This document shows positions 1 through 11,100 of a stretch of DNA of 64,000 nucleotides, piece by piece. The notes beneath the pieces were generated by a model. The model was not told where the DNA came from, did no database searches, and saw only the letters and a list, made by a program, of their open reading frames with translations. Made by a program: the position numbers and the translations under genes. The stretch lies in the NCBI GenBank assembly GCA_013115135.1, contig JABANP010000019.1, positions 62,001-126,000 of the forward strand, written 5' to 3'. Positions within the stretch are counted from its first letter, which is position 1. Each line of letters opens with the position of its first letter. The DNA comes from Perkinsus olseni. Its lineage: Eukaryota; Perkinsozoa; Perkinsida; Perkinsidae.

Positions 1-2600
1 ACTCTGAAGGCAATCGCAAGCACCCTACCCACCTTATTCCAAATCTCTTCAGAGTGAAAGTCAGTCACCAGCTGAGACCACTGGAGTGAGGTGTCCTCGG
101 CGAGGGAAGACGGATCGTGCTCACCGAGAAATAGAAGCATCACCTAGCGGACGTTGATTCGAACCGGAGTGATGCCAGCAAGAGTAACCTTCATGAGTGC
201 CGCCAACGCCTCCTCTGGCAACTTTCCGAGAGCTTAAATCAACCGATAGCTCGGTCTTCACAGAACCATCCAGCGCAGACCTACACAAGCCCCCCGAGGC
301 TGCTCCACTGTGGACCCTCAGCAGGCTACCGAAGTGTATTCAGCTTGTGCGTCAGACGGATGACTTCCTTCTTATCATCAGTCACATCTAAGACGATGAT
401 GTCTACTCCCACCTCGGAAGCATCACCACGAACCTTCTCCGAGTGCCTCGATATCCTCGGCTACCTGCTTCTCCATTCTCTCTAGTGCCTCCCCGGTAGT
501 GGCCTCCGTGAACTTAGCCATTAGGGCCGCACGATTGCCCTCACCGGCTTCCGATGTCTAACCCGGTGATCTCCAATCCCCTTCGAACACGCCACGCTTA
601 CATTATACTCCGCCTGTTCTCTGACGGCTTGTAGCTCTGTGTCAGCCATGGCCTCCCCAAGGTGACGGCAGAGCTCATCCAACTGCATCACTCGACTCCA
701 CGACCATTTCCCAATCATTACCATCTATTACCTTGCCCCTGTGTTGTTGGCAGATCTCTAAAAATCCACCCTCTCCTCCAAGGGTATCCACGCACAGAAC
801 CAGCTGCCTGGTTACTCCTTCTAGCGGGTTAAGATCTCTAATCACCGGCTCGACCGGCTCTTCAGGGGCCTATGAGGAAGCCATATCTCACACGCCTCAG
901 TGAACCGAGCCACGCATATTCGTAAAGAACGCATGCCGTATAATGGAGGTCACCTCATCGCCCTCCTGCAGCTCGGCTACTGCCTGATCGTACTGAGTCT
1001 TGGCCTCTCCATACCTAAAGGCTTGCCTCCCCCACCAACATTCATCCACGGCCACTCACGCTGCCATATCCTCCACAAACTGCGCTTGGCGTTCCTTCAT
1101 GTCCGTAACAGTCGCTTCCAGGCCCTCCTTGTTGAGAACGCTGGAGTAGCTGACGAAAGGAAGGCCATAGTGCGCCTGAGAGCTCTCGCCACGGAGACCC
1201 TCTACCATATCGGTATAGCTAGAAAGGAACCGGGCTTGGTGTAGTCGAAGTACTTCACTTCAGCCACATCCATGACGTTCGGAAGATACCTGAGCAGGCC
1301 TCTCTACAGCCAGCTAGTGGAATCCCCGTTGTGGCGAGGGACCGTATCGAGGACGAGGCCCGTAAAAGATTCAAGCCGCAATCTAGTAGGCTAATGAGAT
1401 TGCAACTTGCAAGACTAGACGTGACCACTGGACGCATAGGACAACTCACAGTTGCCTCTTGACTTAGAGGATTCCCCTTCCCCCTCTTCCTCCTCTTGTT
1501 GCTCGAACACCTACGTCACCGTACTCCTACAAGGGAGATGTTCCATAAACCTACTACCTTCCATACGACGCCTTCACCTTCCTCCAACCTAGCCTTCCCA
1601 GGGGCTACGCCAGAATTTGCAATATACCTTGTAGCCGGGGGAGTCAGACACCGGACTCGCACGGCTATCGCAGTATCGAGTGGTGGCCTACCGTAAATGC
1701 TTGCTTCCTTCCCCATCGGTGACAACCTCTCCAACGTAGCATCCACTGCATCCTGCAACGGCCCCTCGTACAGTGTCCGTCAGCTCTTGCCACACGGCCG
1801 GGCTCGGGAAACGCTGGCAGTATTTACAATCTAACAAGTATTGCTCGTTTACGAGGCTCTTTAAGTGTATGGGCGCTTCCGACAGCCAATTTGAACGCTC
1901 CCGTCTACAAGATGTCTGGGAAATGACAAGGCGTGTCCCGAGCGCGTGAGGTCATTCTCATTTAACAGTAGTTTCATGTCCGCCCAGCGGCACATCGCGC
2001 CGTTTACGACCACTTCACATCTTCAGAGCAAGACGAGAATCGCCCCCGATTATGCATCTGCGTTTTAATAGCTAGCCTGAGACCCGGATACCATCTATGA
2101 GAATACCCACCAGTGGCGCGAAGAGGTCTGTCATGCCCGACAAAAGAACACCATGACGCATCACCTTTGGGATAGTCGACCTCGGCAACTGTTCGTACAA
2201 CTTCGTTAAGCATCTTAAATGGCCTCGAAGCTCTTTCTTCCTCTTCCACAAGTTTTGCTTGTTTCTCACGAAGCTGATTCACCATAATGAAGCTGTGACT
2301 GTTTCAAAAGAGCCAAGCGGCGTTACATCGGCCTTAACCTTCTCTGTGTATTCCGATTGCTTTCGAGCCTTCTCCTCTCGACTACGCTCGGCGACTGAAG
2401 GCACGCAAAGGTTGAACACGAAGGTGGTGCACCCGATGGCCACCCCCTACACTACCTTGTGCAGCTGCCCAGAGTTTGAGCCAGTCAGTAAGATATGCCA
2501 CGGGTTCAACAGAGTCACCGCGCTGCTGATAGAGATCGGCAAGCGCTCGGCTCAGCATTGGAGAGATCGTTGCCGCGGCGTATGCCTCAAACTCACTCAT
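1..2600 (-). CDS. DPY30 + GAF domain ciliary protein, radial spoke RSP2-like (partial, spliced)
   Basis: The ATG is at 2598-2600 and the gene runs off the left edge. Exon 1 (2456-2600, donor GTAGTG) encodes a DPY30-type dimerisation helix pair, with ISPMLSRALADLYQQ followed by the DPVEYL-like stretch EPVAYLTDWL. A charged coiled-coil exon follows (NQLREKQAKLVEEEE, about 2200-2285). GAF-like pieces include YFDYTKPGSFLAIPI near 1205-1260, and more helical exons lie at 521-724 and 340-500. The order DPY30, coiled coil, GAF matches Chlamydomonas radial spoke protein RSP2 and, at the N-terminus, DYDC proteins; such proteins dock by DPY30 dimerisation in the axoneme. An intron of about 45 nt (GTGAGT..TTTAG) is visible near 1040-1085. 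The frame shifts by one base near 431-452, by an unseen intron or an indel. Other DPY30 families remain possible. Confidence 0.55.
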
Positions 2601-2831
2601 TATGAGACTTACAAAGTATCTGCTTACTTCTTACGTTGACTGAAGCACGGACTTTCACGTTGCTCAGGGGCTCTCTACGGTGCGGAGAAGATGCGCTGCT
2701 GCTCAGCCCCGCTGTGTGCGATAATCGATCAGGTGATCGATTTCCTCCATGCGCGGTCCTGTGGCAACTCACCACACCCCCTCAGTGGTTAAACTGATTG
2801 TAGAGCCGTTAGCTCGCAGTCCCCACACATC

Positions 2832-4085
2832 ATGGCACCTCGCGATCCCCAGAAGCTTGCTAAGAAGACCGCCTACCTCGACAGGGTCAAGGACCTCGTC
2901 GCCAACTGCGAGAAGATCCTCATCGCCTCCGTTGATCATGTCGGATCCAACCAGTTGCAGCAGATCCGTATTGCTCTCCGCGGCAAGGCCGTCATCGTTA
3001 TGGGCAAGAACACTATGCTCCGTACCGCCCTCAGGCAGTATGAGGAGGAGCACGACGTCGATCTCTCCCGTCTCTTGAGCGTTATCAAGGGTAACATTGG
3101 ATTCATCTTCTGCATGGCCCCTATTGATGAGATCCGTGAGCTCATCTCTGAGCATAAGGTCCCCGCTATGGCCAAGGCCGGTATGGTTGCTCAGTGTGAT
3201 GTCAACATCCCCGCTGGTCCTACTCCTTTGGATCCCTCTCAGACCAACTTCTTCCAGGCCTTGAACATCGCCACCAAGATTGTCAAGGGTTCCATCGAAA
3301 TCTCCAACGATGTCGCTCTTGTCACCAAGGGTGAGAAGGTCACTGCCTCTCAGCAGGCTCTTCTCATGAAGTTGGACATCCGTCCCTTCGAGTACGGTGT
3401 TGAGCTCGAGGCCATCTACGACAACGGCGAGGTCTACGACGCCGCTGCTTTGGATATCAGTGATGATGATCTCGTTGCTAAGTTCATGCACGGTGTTACC
3501 TACTTGGCCGCCTTCTCTCGTGAGGCTGGTATCCCCAACGAGGCCACCTTGCCCTATGCCATCAACAACGCCTTCAAGAACATCGCCGCCTTGTGCGCCG
3601 ACGTCGACTTCACCTTCCCCGAGATCGAGGAGCTTAAGGTAACACGGGTGGATTTTTGCTCATTTGTCGATCGGAGGGATTGCGGTGTGGCCTCTAACCA
3701 TGCTCGCAGTAACCGTCTATGCGAGCACCTTCCAGTGGTGTATAGTCGCCAACGGTTCTCTCCGACACAAAATGCGTTAGTCGAGTGCCTTGGCCCTCCT
3801 AATGCTGTGCCGATATATTCCTAGTCGTTCAGTAGCTACTACGTGGCCATTAGCTGAGAGAAAAACCATATTGGCAATAATTTTTTGTTGAGATCAACTG
3901 TCGCTTGGTATAATCGGCTGTGACTGATTTCTTTTCAGGAATTCCTCAAGGATCCTTCCAAGTTCGCCTCTGCTGCCCCCGCTGCCGGCGCTGCTGCTGG
4001 TGAGGCCAAGGCTGAGGCTGCCGCCGCTCCCGCCGAGGAGGAGGAAGAGGAAGAGGAGGAGATGGACTTCGATCTCTTCGATTAA
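2832..4085 (+). CDS. RPLP0: Large ribosomal subunit stalk protein P0 (uL10)
   Basis: P0 anchors the ribosomal stalk and recruits the P1/P2 proteins for GTPase activation. Exon 1 (2832-3638) covers the uL10 RNA-binding domain (GKNTMLRTALR, GNIGFIF, TSFFQALNI-like) and the insertion domain. Exon 2 (3939-4085) carries an Ala/Glu-rich linker and the conserved acidic tail ending MDFDLFD. The product is 317 residues, the usual P0 length. The single 300-nt intron (GTAACA..TTTTCAG) is long for this window and holds a diverged copy of the repeat found downstream. Codon choice is strongly biased to GCC/CTC/AAG, unlike most neighbours, as expected for a highly expressed gene. No frame corrections are needed. 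A 240-residue antisense ORF is a shadow. Confidence 0.97.
3691..3882 (+). repeat. Diverged copy of the 416-bp repeat inside the P0 intron
   Basis: From CCTCTAAC onward this intron segment aligns by eye, at roughly 80-85 percent identity, with the first half of the tandem unit at 4361-5957. Shared blocks include GTGTATAGTCGCCAACG, ACAAAATGCGTTAGT, CTGTGCCGATATATTCCTAG and GTGGCCATTAGCTG. The hairpin that opens each array unit is lost here. The copy stops about 55 nt before the 3' splice site. Confidence 0.85.
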
Positions 4086-4360
4086 GGTGTACTCTGAGGA
4101 TGACCTGTTGAAACTCCCACTTGCCGAATCGGTTTCGTGTGGTTGCCAAGGGGTTGCTTTATGCGCCTTGATAAGGGTTATCCGATAGCTGTTGCGTTGC
4201 CAGTGGGCTAGGTTCTGCACACTCTCCCTCGACTGCTCTTCCTCCATAGTGTTGTCGACCTGTTCGTGTGCAAACAGCTACTGTTGCGTGTTCGCGCTTG
4301 TGCCTCTTCTTGTGGGGTACCGGTGATTGTAACGCACCGAAATGGCAATGTATCTTGGAT

Positions 4361-5957
4361 GAGTACATGAGTAGCCTCTAACTACTCATGTGTAATCGTC
4401 TATGCGAGCATCTTCACGTGGTGTATAGTCGCCAACGATTTCATCCGAGACAAAATGCGTTAGTTGAGTGCCTCTGCGCTCCTAATGCTGTGCCGATATA
4501 TTCCTAGACTTGCAGTAGCTACTATGTGGCCATTAGCTGCGAGACAAACCATACCGGCAACATCCCCTTGATAGCTGTAATGATGATCCTATCTGCCGCC
4601 CCAGTCCGATTTTCCGTGGGGATAAAAGCAGAAACAAGTGTTCCTCTCTCTGATACAGCAAATACTGTTCTTTATTGCGGTGATGATACGAACTACGTCC
4701 CAGCCAATCTGACTGTCAGTGGCGATATCGTAGAAATAGTGTTCCTCTCACTGAAGCATTAATCATGATTGTGGATGAGTACATGAGTAGCCTCTAACTA
4801 CTCATGTGTAATCGTCTATGCGAGCATCTTCACGTGGTGTATAGTCGCCAACGATTTCATCCGAGACAAAATGCGTTAGTTGAGTGCCTCTGCGCTCCTA
4901 ATGCTGTGCCGATATATTCCTAGACTTGCAGTAGCTACTATGTGGCCATTAGCTGCGAGACAAACCATACCGGCAACATCCCTTCGAAAGCTGTAATGAT
5001 GATCCTATCTGCCGCCCCAGTCCGATTTTCCGTGGGGATAAAAGCAGAAACAAGTGTTCCTCTCTCTGATACAGCAAATACTGTTCTTTATTGCGGTGAT
5101 GATACGAACTACGTCCCAGCCAATCTGACTGTCAGTGGCGATATCGTAGAAATAGTGTTCCTCTCACTGAAGCATTAATCATTAATTATGATTGTGGATG
5201 AGTACATGAGTAGCCTCTAACTACTCATGTGTAATCGTCTATGCGAGCATCTTCACGTGGTGTATAGTCGCCAACGATTTCATCCGAGACAAAATGCGTT
5301 AGTTGAGTGCCTCTGCGCTCCTAATGCTGTGCCGATATATTCCTAGACTTGCAGTAGCTACTATGTGGCCATTAGCTGCGAGACAAACCATACCGGCAAC
5401 ATCCCTTCGAAAGCTGTAATGATGATCCTATCTGCCGCCCCAGTCCGATTTTCCGTGGGGATAAAGCAGAAACAAGTGTTCCTCTCTCTGATACAGCAAA
5501 TACTGTTCTTTATTGCGGTGATGATACGAACTACGTCCCAGCCAATCTGACTGTCAGTGGCGATATCGTAGAAATAGTGTTCCTCTCACTGAAGCATTAA
5601 TCATGATTGTGGATGAGTACATGAGTAGCCTCTAACTACTCATGTGTAATCGTCTATGCGAGCACCTTCACGTGGTGTATAGTCGCCAACGATTTCATCC
5701 GATACAAAATGCGTTAGTTGAGTGCCTCTGCGCTCCTAATGCTGTGCCGATATATTCCTAGACTTGCAGTAGCTACTATGTGGCCATTAGCTGCGAGACA
5801 AACCATACCGGCAACATCCCTTTGAAAGCTGTAATGATGATTTTTTCTGCTCCCTCATCGAGACAGGCAATCATCTATAAGTGTATGATAATAATAGTAC
5901 ACTCAAGCCAATCTGACTGTTAGTGGCGAGATCGTACACACAGTCTTTCTTTCACTA
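4361..5957 (+). repeat. Tandem array of ~416-bp units downstream of P0
   Basis: Four successive units start at 4361, 4777, 5200 and 5615, giving periods of 416, 423 and 415. The second unit has 7 extra bases in its AT-rich end. Units 1-3 are nearly identical; unit 4 diverges in its second half (from about 5825) but regains similarity in the CCAATCTGACTGT block and ends near 5957. Each unit opens with a 10-bp perfect inverted repeat (ACATGAGTAG / CTACTCATGT, 7-nt loop). A 78-codon ORF is repeated in units 1 and 2 but is broken in unit 3 by a one-base deletion near 5464. I see no transposase or terminal repeats. The array fills the gap between P0 and the next minus gene; 5958-6338 holds nothing else I recognise. 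Confidence 0.93.
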
Positions 5958-6338
5958 GCTCTCAATTGCCTAAAGTCTGCTCGTTCGGGTTTCGGGTTGC
6001 TTTCTCGAGGCTCGCGATGCTGGGCTCAAACGGCTTGTGGTTCTACAGGTTCATAAGTAGTTAGTCTTCCATTGGCCCTTTCCGTACCAAACTCGAATAA
6101 CACGACACTTTTGTATTGACAACGATTATAATGGTGATGGCATGATCATGGCAGAACAATAGTACGATATTTCTCTGGTAAAGTACCTGAATGCTGAATA
6201 ACGAAAGCTCATATCTCCAGAGTCTCACTAATTATCATTTAATTATGTTCCTTGAACGGGATCCGTTTCCCTGAAATGAATCGCGGTAAAATCTTCACAG
6301 AGACAGATACCGCCGATACAGTGAGTACCGGGAATGGC

Positions 6339-6591
6339 TTACGGAGACGGGTTTTCAGCTACGACACCGCCGTTGTCGTTATCATTCTCAACCGCGAGAT
6401 CCGCAGTCTCTTCGTTGCCTCCGGCGGATTTCATCTGCCACTTCTCCTCCGGCAGCCGAGGGCTCCTCTACTGCGTCGGCGGGCCTGAAATACTCAACTT
6501 CGAGCCACTGGCTACTGACAGGATGCAGGGTGGCGGCAACCAAGTGTAGGAAAAGGAACAGGGCTGAAAGCAAAACTATAGCGGGAGCCAT
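6339..6591 (-). CDS. Small secreted acidic protein (hypothetical)
   Basis: The ATG at 6589-6591 opens a clear signal peptide (MAPAIVLLSALFLFLHLVAA). Exon 1 is 6472-6591 (40 codons). A 37-nt intron (6435-6471, GTAGAG..GGCAG) joins in phase 0 to exon 2 (6339-6434), which ends with an acidic tail (EETADLAVENDNDNG, then PSP and stop). The predicted precursor is 71 residues, about 50 after cleavage. I know no family for it. The alternative is an unspliced 67-codon ORF with an Arg-rich end; the spliced form keeps a consistent acidic composition. It heads the left minus-strand block, with the HPR-like gene 108 bp upstream. Confidence 0.5.
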
Positions 6592-6698
6592 AGGACCTAC
6601 TCGGACAGCCCTGGTCTATCTTCTCCTTCCCGTTGCTCGTTGATTCAGAGAATCAGGACTGACCACATTTGATAAAGAGAAAATCGCAGTATCATGGC

Positions 6699-8046
6699 TC
6701 ACCTATGGACTTCCGTCTCATCTCCGTCTTCTGCAGACTCCACGGCCGAGGGCTCCTGGAGCTCTGACTGATCAGGAGCCAGCGACGCCGGCTGATTTTC
6801 AGCTGGTGGACTGACAAGAGCCACACTCGCGTGGTTCGAGCACCCGATTGAAGAAGACGACCACCTCTCAATTGGGGCCGGGCTATCAGTGATATGGACG
6901 CCGTCCGCGGCATCGCTCCCTGCCCTTGGTCGGAACTCCTCATGAGTCTCTTCCGCCGCAGCTGCATCGGCGACCTCGGGTCCTTCCGGTGGAGGGGTAG
7001 AAGGTTTTGCAGGGTCCATATCCTCCGCAGCTGTCTCGACTGGAGCGTGGCGCTCCTCGGTTGCGATGCTCACTTGCACCGCTCCCGAACGGACGACCAC
7101 TCCTTGGAGCTCAGCCAAATCTCGCCTGCCCGCAAGCTTACCACCACCACGCAGTTGCCACCCTGGGACGCACCTGATCTGCTCCGGTGTCTGTTGAGGC
7201 AGAGAACCCAGCACTATAGTGATGTAGCCTCGATCTCAAGGCTTGTAAGTCCTTGAAGTCCCGCTGGTAGAGAGATTGCACCGCCACATCCAATAGCATA
7301 TCTGGGTGCTCAGCCATGAGCTGAAGAGACGGATATAGCCGTTCAGGGTAGAAGCAAGCGCAGCAGTTACCCGAGAAGCCGACGGCCATTCCTTGATGGC
7401 TGCCTGAGTGTACGGCGTAACACTGGCCGAGGCTAGGACCGCTCGCCCAAGGCCTCCAACGTCTACTTCCTGGGATCCGGCCCCGGCCACGCGACGGAAG
7501 AGCAGCTTCGCACTGCTGACATCGGGCAGGAGTTTGAGGAAACCGGTGAGACATTTGGTGAAGGCCGGGAGCCGTAGGCCAGCGGAAGCTTCCACACCAC
7601 CGGACTGTGTTTGTAGGAAGTGCCTGCAAAGCAGTGCGGTGGGAAGAGCCCTCAATGCGGAGACCATACTTATGTATTGCGTGCGCAGATTTGTTGAGCC
7701 ACCCTTCCTTGAGAATCTTCTGTGCTCGATCATGGCCGAGCAGGAACTTTTCGGCTTCCTCTGGCGGTGTGATTGACGGCCCGGCTAGTCCACCGGCATG
7801 ATTCAACAGGCTCCCCGACCTGCAACATGCGACACGCCTCCACCGCACTCGCTGTCAAACCGATTCGGAGCACCGTCCGCAAATAAGAATATCAGACGTA
7901 GTCGTCAAAAAAAGATTATCCATCCGCAGTTCACGGGCCTCACCGGAGCCTTCCGGAATGCCGCTTCGCTGCACTGCCAGCTGAGGACCGCCGGTCCCTC
8001 GGAGACGAGTCCAGACTGGCGTCAGAGGAGCCAGTAGCGTTGACAT
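6699..8046 (-). CDS. Probable organellar helical-repeat protein (HPR/RAP-like), spliced
   Basis: The start ATG at 8044-8046 opens a basic, Ser/Thr/Arg-containing N-terminus (MSTLLAPLTPVWTRLRG) that would suit mitochondrial targeting. The middle (about 7240-7700) is Leu/Ala-rich and repetitive, with stretches such as LRALPTALLCRHFL, FTKCLTGFLKLLP and VGGLGRAVLASASVTP. This resembles the heptatricopeptide-type helical repeats of apicomplexan and dinoflagellate organelle RNA-binding proteins. The C-terminal exon (6699-about 7213) is Pro/Glu/Ala-rich and disordered, ending EDGDETEVHR. At least three frame changes require introns that I could only partly place. The assignment rests on composition and repeat feel, not on a diagnostic motif, so it is tentative. 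The 7408-7776 plus ORF is a shadow. Confidence 0.4.
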
Positions 8047-8161
8047 TGTACAACAGCTCAGTATGCACCTGGCAATGAAGTCTTTATTTGAACAGAGGAT
8101 AAAAAGGCGTTATCGTACCGGCCTCGACGACGCCTGCTGCTGCCGTGCTTGCTTGGCCGTC

Positions 8162-11100
8162 CTACCCTCCTCGGCTCCACGACTTGTCCGCTACATAGAG
8201 GGAGGTGCCATCGGAAGACAGGGCAAAGCCCGGCGGGACGAGCGAGTCATCTAACGGATGGTAAATCCGTCCAAGAAAGCCACGAACTTCGCCTGTACCG
8301 TGGAGAGCTCCGGTGGAGGGATCAAAGGTCTCAATGACCGATCGCACGTATCGACGGACTAATTTTCGGACCTGCACTACCAACATACCAAGACATATTG
8401 ATACGCGGTCAGCCTACCGCTGAGTTCCACTCATCGACACTCATACTGATCTTATCGCTGACTCCTTTGGCCCCTCTAGGGAGGGTCGCCAAATTCATCA
8501 GATGTTGCAGCATGCTTTGCAACTGGCGCGACTGCTGATGCTCCGGCAGAGGGACAAGGACTCCCTTGAGGATCGACGCTTCACAGCAGCGAGGAGCACG
8601 GAGGCTACTACCCATTGGGACCATGCCTTGCACTCCTGCTGATCCATCCCGAAGAAGGCGCATTGGGCGATGAGCTCTATCGTCTGCGGCAACCGTATAG
8701 GATGTTCCATACTCGATATGAACTCCTCTGAGGGCAAATTAGTGGTAGGAGAGAAAGTGTCGGCAAATAAGGGCATCCCACCAGCCACGCTCCGGGGTGA
8801 GATGTGCGGGATGATCTTGGCGTCACGCAAGAGTGTGAGGAGGTTGAGGAGTGGTATGACTGGTGATGAATCCTGAGGGTCCGGGAAGACCTCAACCCTG
8901 AGCTCACCATTAGGCCCTCACCTGATGCTTCGAGTCTCGCCGTCGGCTATGCTGCCCATCGGAGCTATGGCGGGGATGCTTGTGGGGAGAACGACCAGCA
9001 CTCTGGTTACAGTACCTATCAATGATAGGCTATCACGACCATCACCGAAGGAGGAGGAGAAGAAGGTCAGCGGGAAATCAGCATGATGGGGGCTTGGCAG
9101 CGAACACAGGCGCCGCCGGTGAGTAACTTACTGCAAATAGATGACCTCCAAAGGCTTGGCGAATGCCTTCACAAGTTGAGAGCACTCTTCCGCTACATCC
9201 CCCGCCAGCAGCAGGATAGCACCCTTTTGTCGTACACTGCTTGCGCCGCCGCTATGAGAGCCTGTAAGGAGTATCTTAGCAGCAAACACTGCATCACCCA
9301 GCCTACCCTCAGTAGACAGCGAAGCTCTGTGGACTTTCCGTGCTACATGCTTGCCCCTGTCCTTCGGAGGTGGACTGACCGGTGCCCGAGGGCTCCTAAC
9401 GAGACACGGGCTGTCATCAGTGAGGACTACCAGCTGTACCTCGCTAAGACTGGTGCGCTGTCCTTCCTGTTTCTCCGCGGGGAAACAGCTGAAGCAGACG
9501 TTTTGGAGCTCAGTGCTAGTCTGGGCACGGGAGAGGACCTACACAGGGCACAAAATAATCAACTAAGTCACAATCGATCTTTCCTCACTCGCCGTCCTTT
9601 CGTGCGGTCCGTTCAAGAGAGGTGCCTCCCTCTACCTTGGCCTCCAGATCTCGTATTATCGACTCCAATGAATCTGGACAGGAGTGGTACTACAGCCTAC
9701 AACGTCAAAGCAACTCTGCACGATGCTGGACAACACACAGCAGGCCCACAGATGGGACTTATTCCGACGCAGCGTTTTCCCCCTAATTACCCCTCTCACC
9801 TTCTCGCTCCTTGTGCTTCTCAGCCATAGCCCCTAGTTGTATCTCCAATTCTTGTATCCGGGCCGTAGCCCTCGAGCGGAAACTATCTAGCGGCCCACCG
9901 CTGCTGCTGTACGTCCCCCTATGGCTGGTGCCGAATGGCAGGAGAGCGGCTATCGACAAAGGTGCCTGGTCCGGGTCCGAGGCCTCTGTGTGGGGGTCCG
10001 GGGTATCCTGGGCTTCCTCCAACTCAGGAAAGGCCCTGGAGGCTCGCAGGAGGTTGGGATGTAGCGCCGCGTACTCAGATCGGTAGGCAGCGCATAAGTC
10101 GGCAACGAGGCCCCGAACGGCCGAGCGTAGATGGTCCTCCTCAGCACTACACCGCCGACGCGAGCCGGCACGTGCCATGGTGCCCACGATGGACACCACA
10201 GCATCCGCCGAGCCTGGGCCTTGTAGCAGCGAAGGGAGTATCTGAGGAGGGGCCCGATAGGGACAGCTACGAAATCCCCTGCGCTCATCACTCTATTATG
10301 GAGCTAAGACCCGACAAGGGAAAGACTGACCTCTTTGAGGCAGCCCTCCGCTGCCGCCAAGGCAAAAGTCTCGCTTGTCGCGTAACGTGTGGTAAGCGTC
10401 TTAACGATTCTTCGCTCAACACTGTCTACCTCAGGGAGGATCTGCTACCATCTGCTTGCATGCTACGCTGAGTACCTGAGCACGGCCTCGGTCCGCCAGC
10501 GTTCTACTGCCGACTCAGCGCACCTCCACTGCTGCCGCCTCGGTTAGTCTAGGATGGCGGGCTATGGCGAGAAGCAAGCCCTTCTCACTCTCCCCCATCG
10601 TTTCCATCTCATCACCATCGACTCTTTCGAGGAGAAGCTTGCAGATAGGCTCAGAGAGGACACAGACAGGAAGACAGGGCAGCTTGTGCAGCGCTTCCGA
10701 GACCAGGGAACAAACAAAGTCAGAATAATCTGGTGGCCCTTGAGTGCCAAGGGCTACAATAAGAGAGTACACCAGAGACCTCCACACCGCTGGGGCCATC
10801 GCCTCGTCCTCTTGTCGGCAGGCGTGCTCCAGGATTGAGACTAGCGTGCTGGCGGCAACGTAGGAGAGATGCCCATCTTCATGACCGGGGTCCTGCGACG
10901 CCCGGTCCTGCAAGGCTAGCAGAACTGCCTCGGCTAGGTCGGCGCAGTTGGCCTTGCTTGATATCAGACCGGACGTCCAGAGCTCGCCAAGGAGGGCAGC
11001 GCAGCCAGCGCAGCAGCAGTGCCGTTTCCGAACGAGCTGGTCCAGCAAGAAGTCCACTACAGGTGAGAGGGCGTAGAAAGGTTCACCGTGCTGGGATAGG

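Noticed and set aside
2769..3491. 240-codon minus ORF opposite P0 exon 1
   Set aside because: It is the antisense of a strongly biased coding exon and has no recognisable domain; P0 conservation explains the sequence.
4361..4410. Hammerhead-type ribozyme in the tandem repeat
   Set aside because: A hairpin and a GATGAG word are present, but the conserved GAAA core and flanking stems are missing.
9083..9829. 248-codon plus ORF
   Set aside because: The minus strand of the same stretch carries spliced exons with coiled-coil and SP-rich composition joined by in-phase introns; the plus ORF has no coherent composition.
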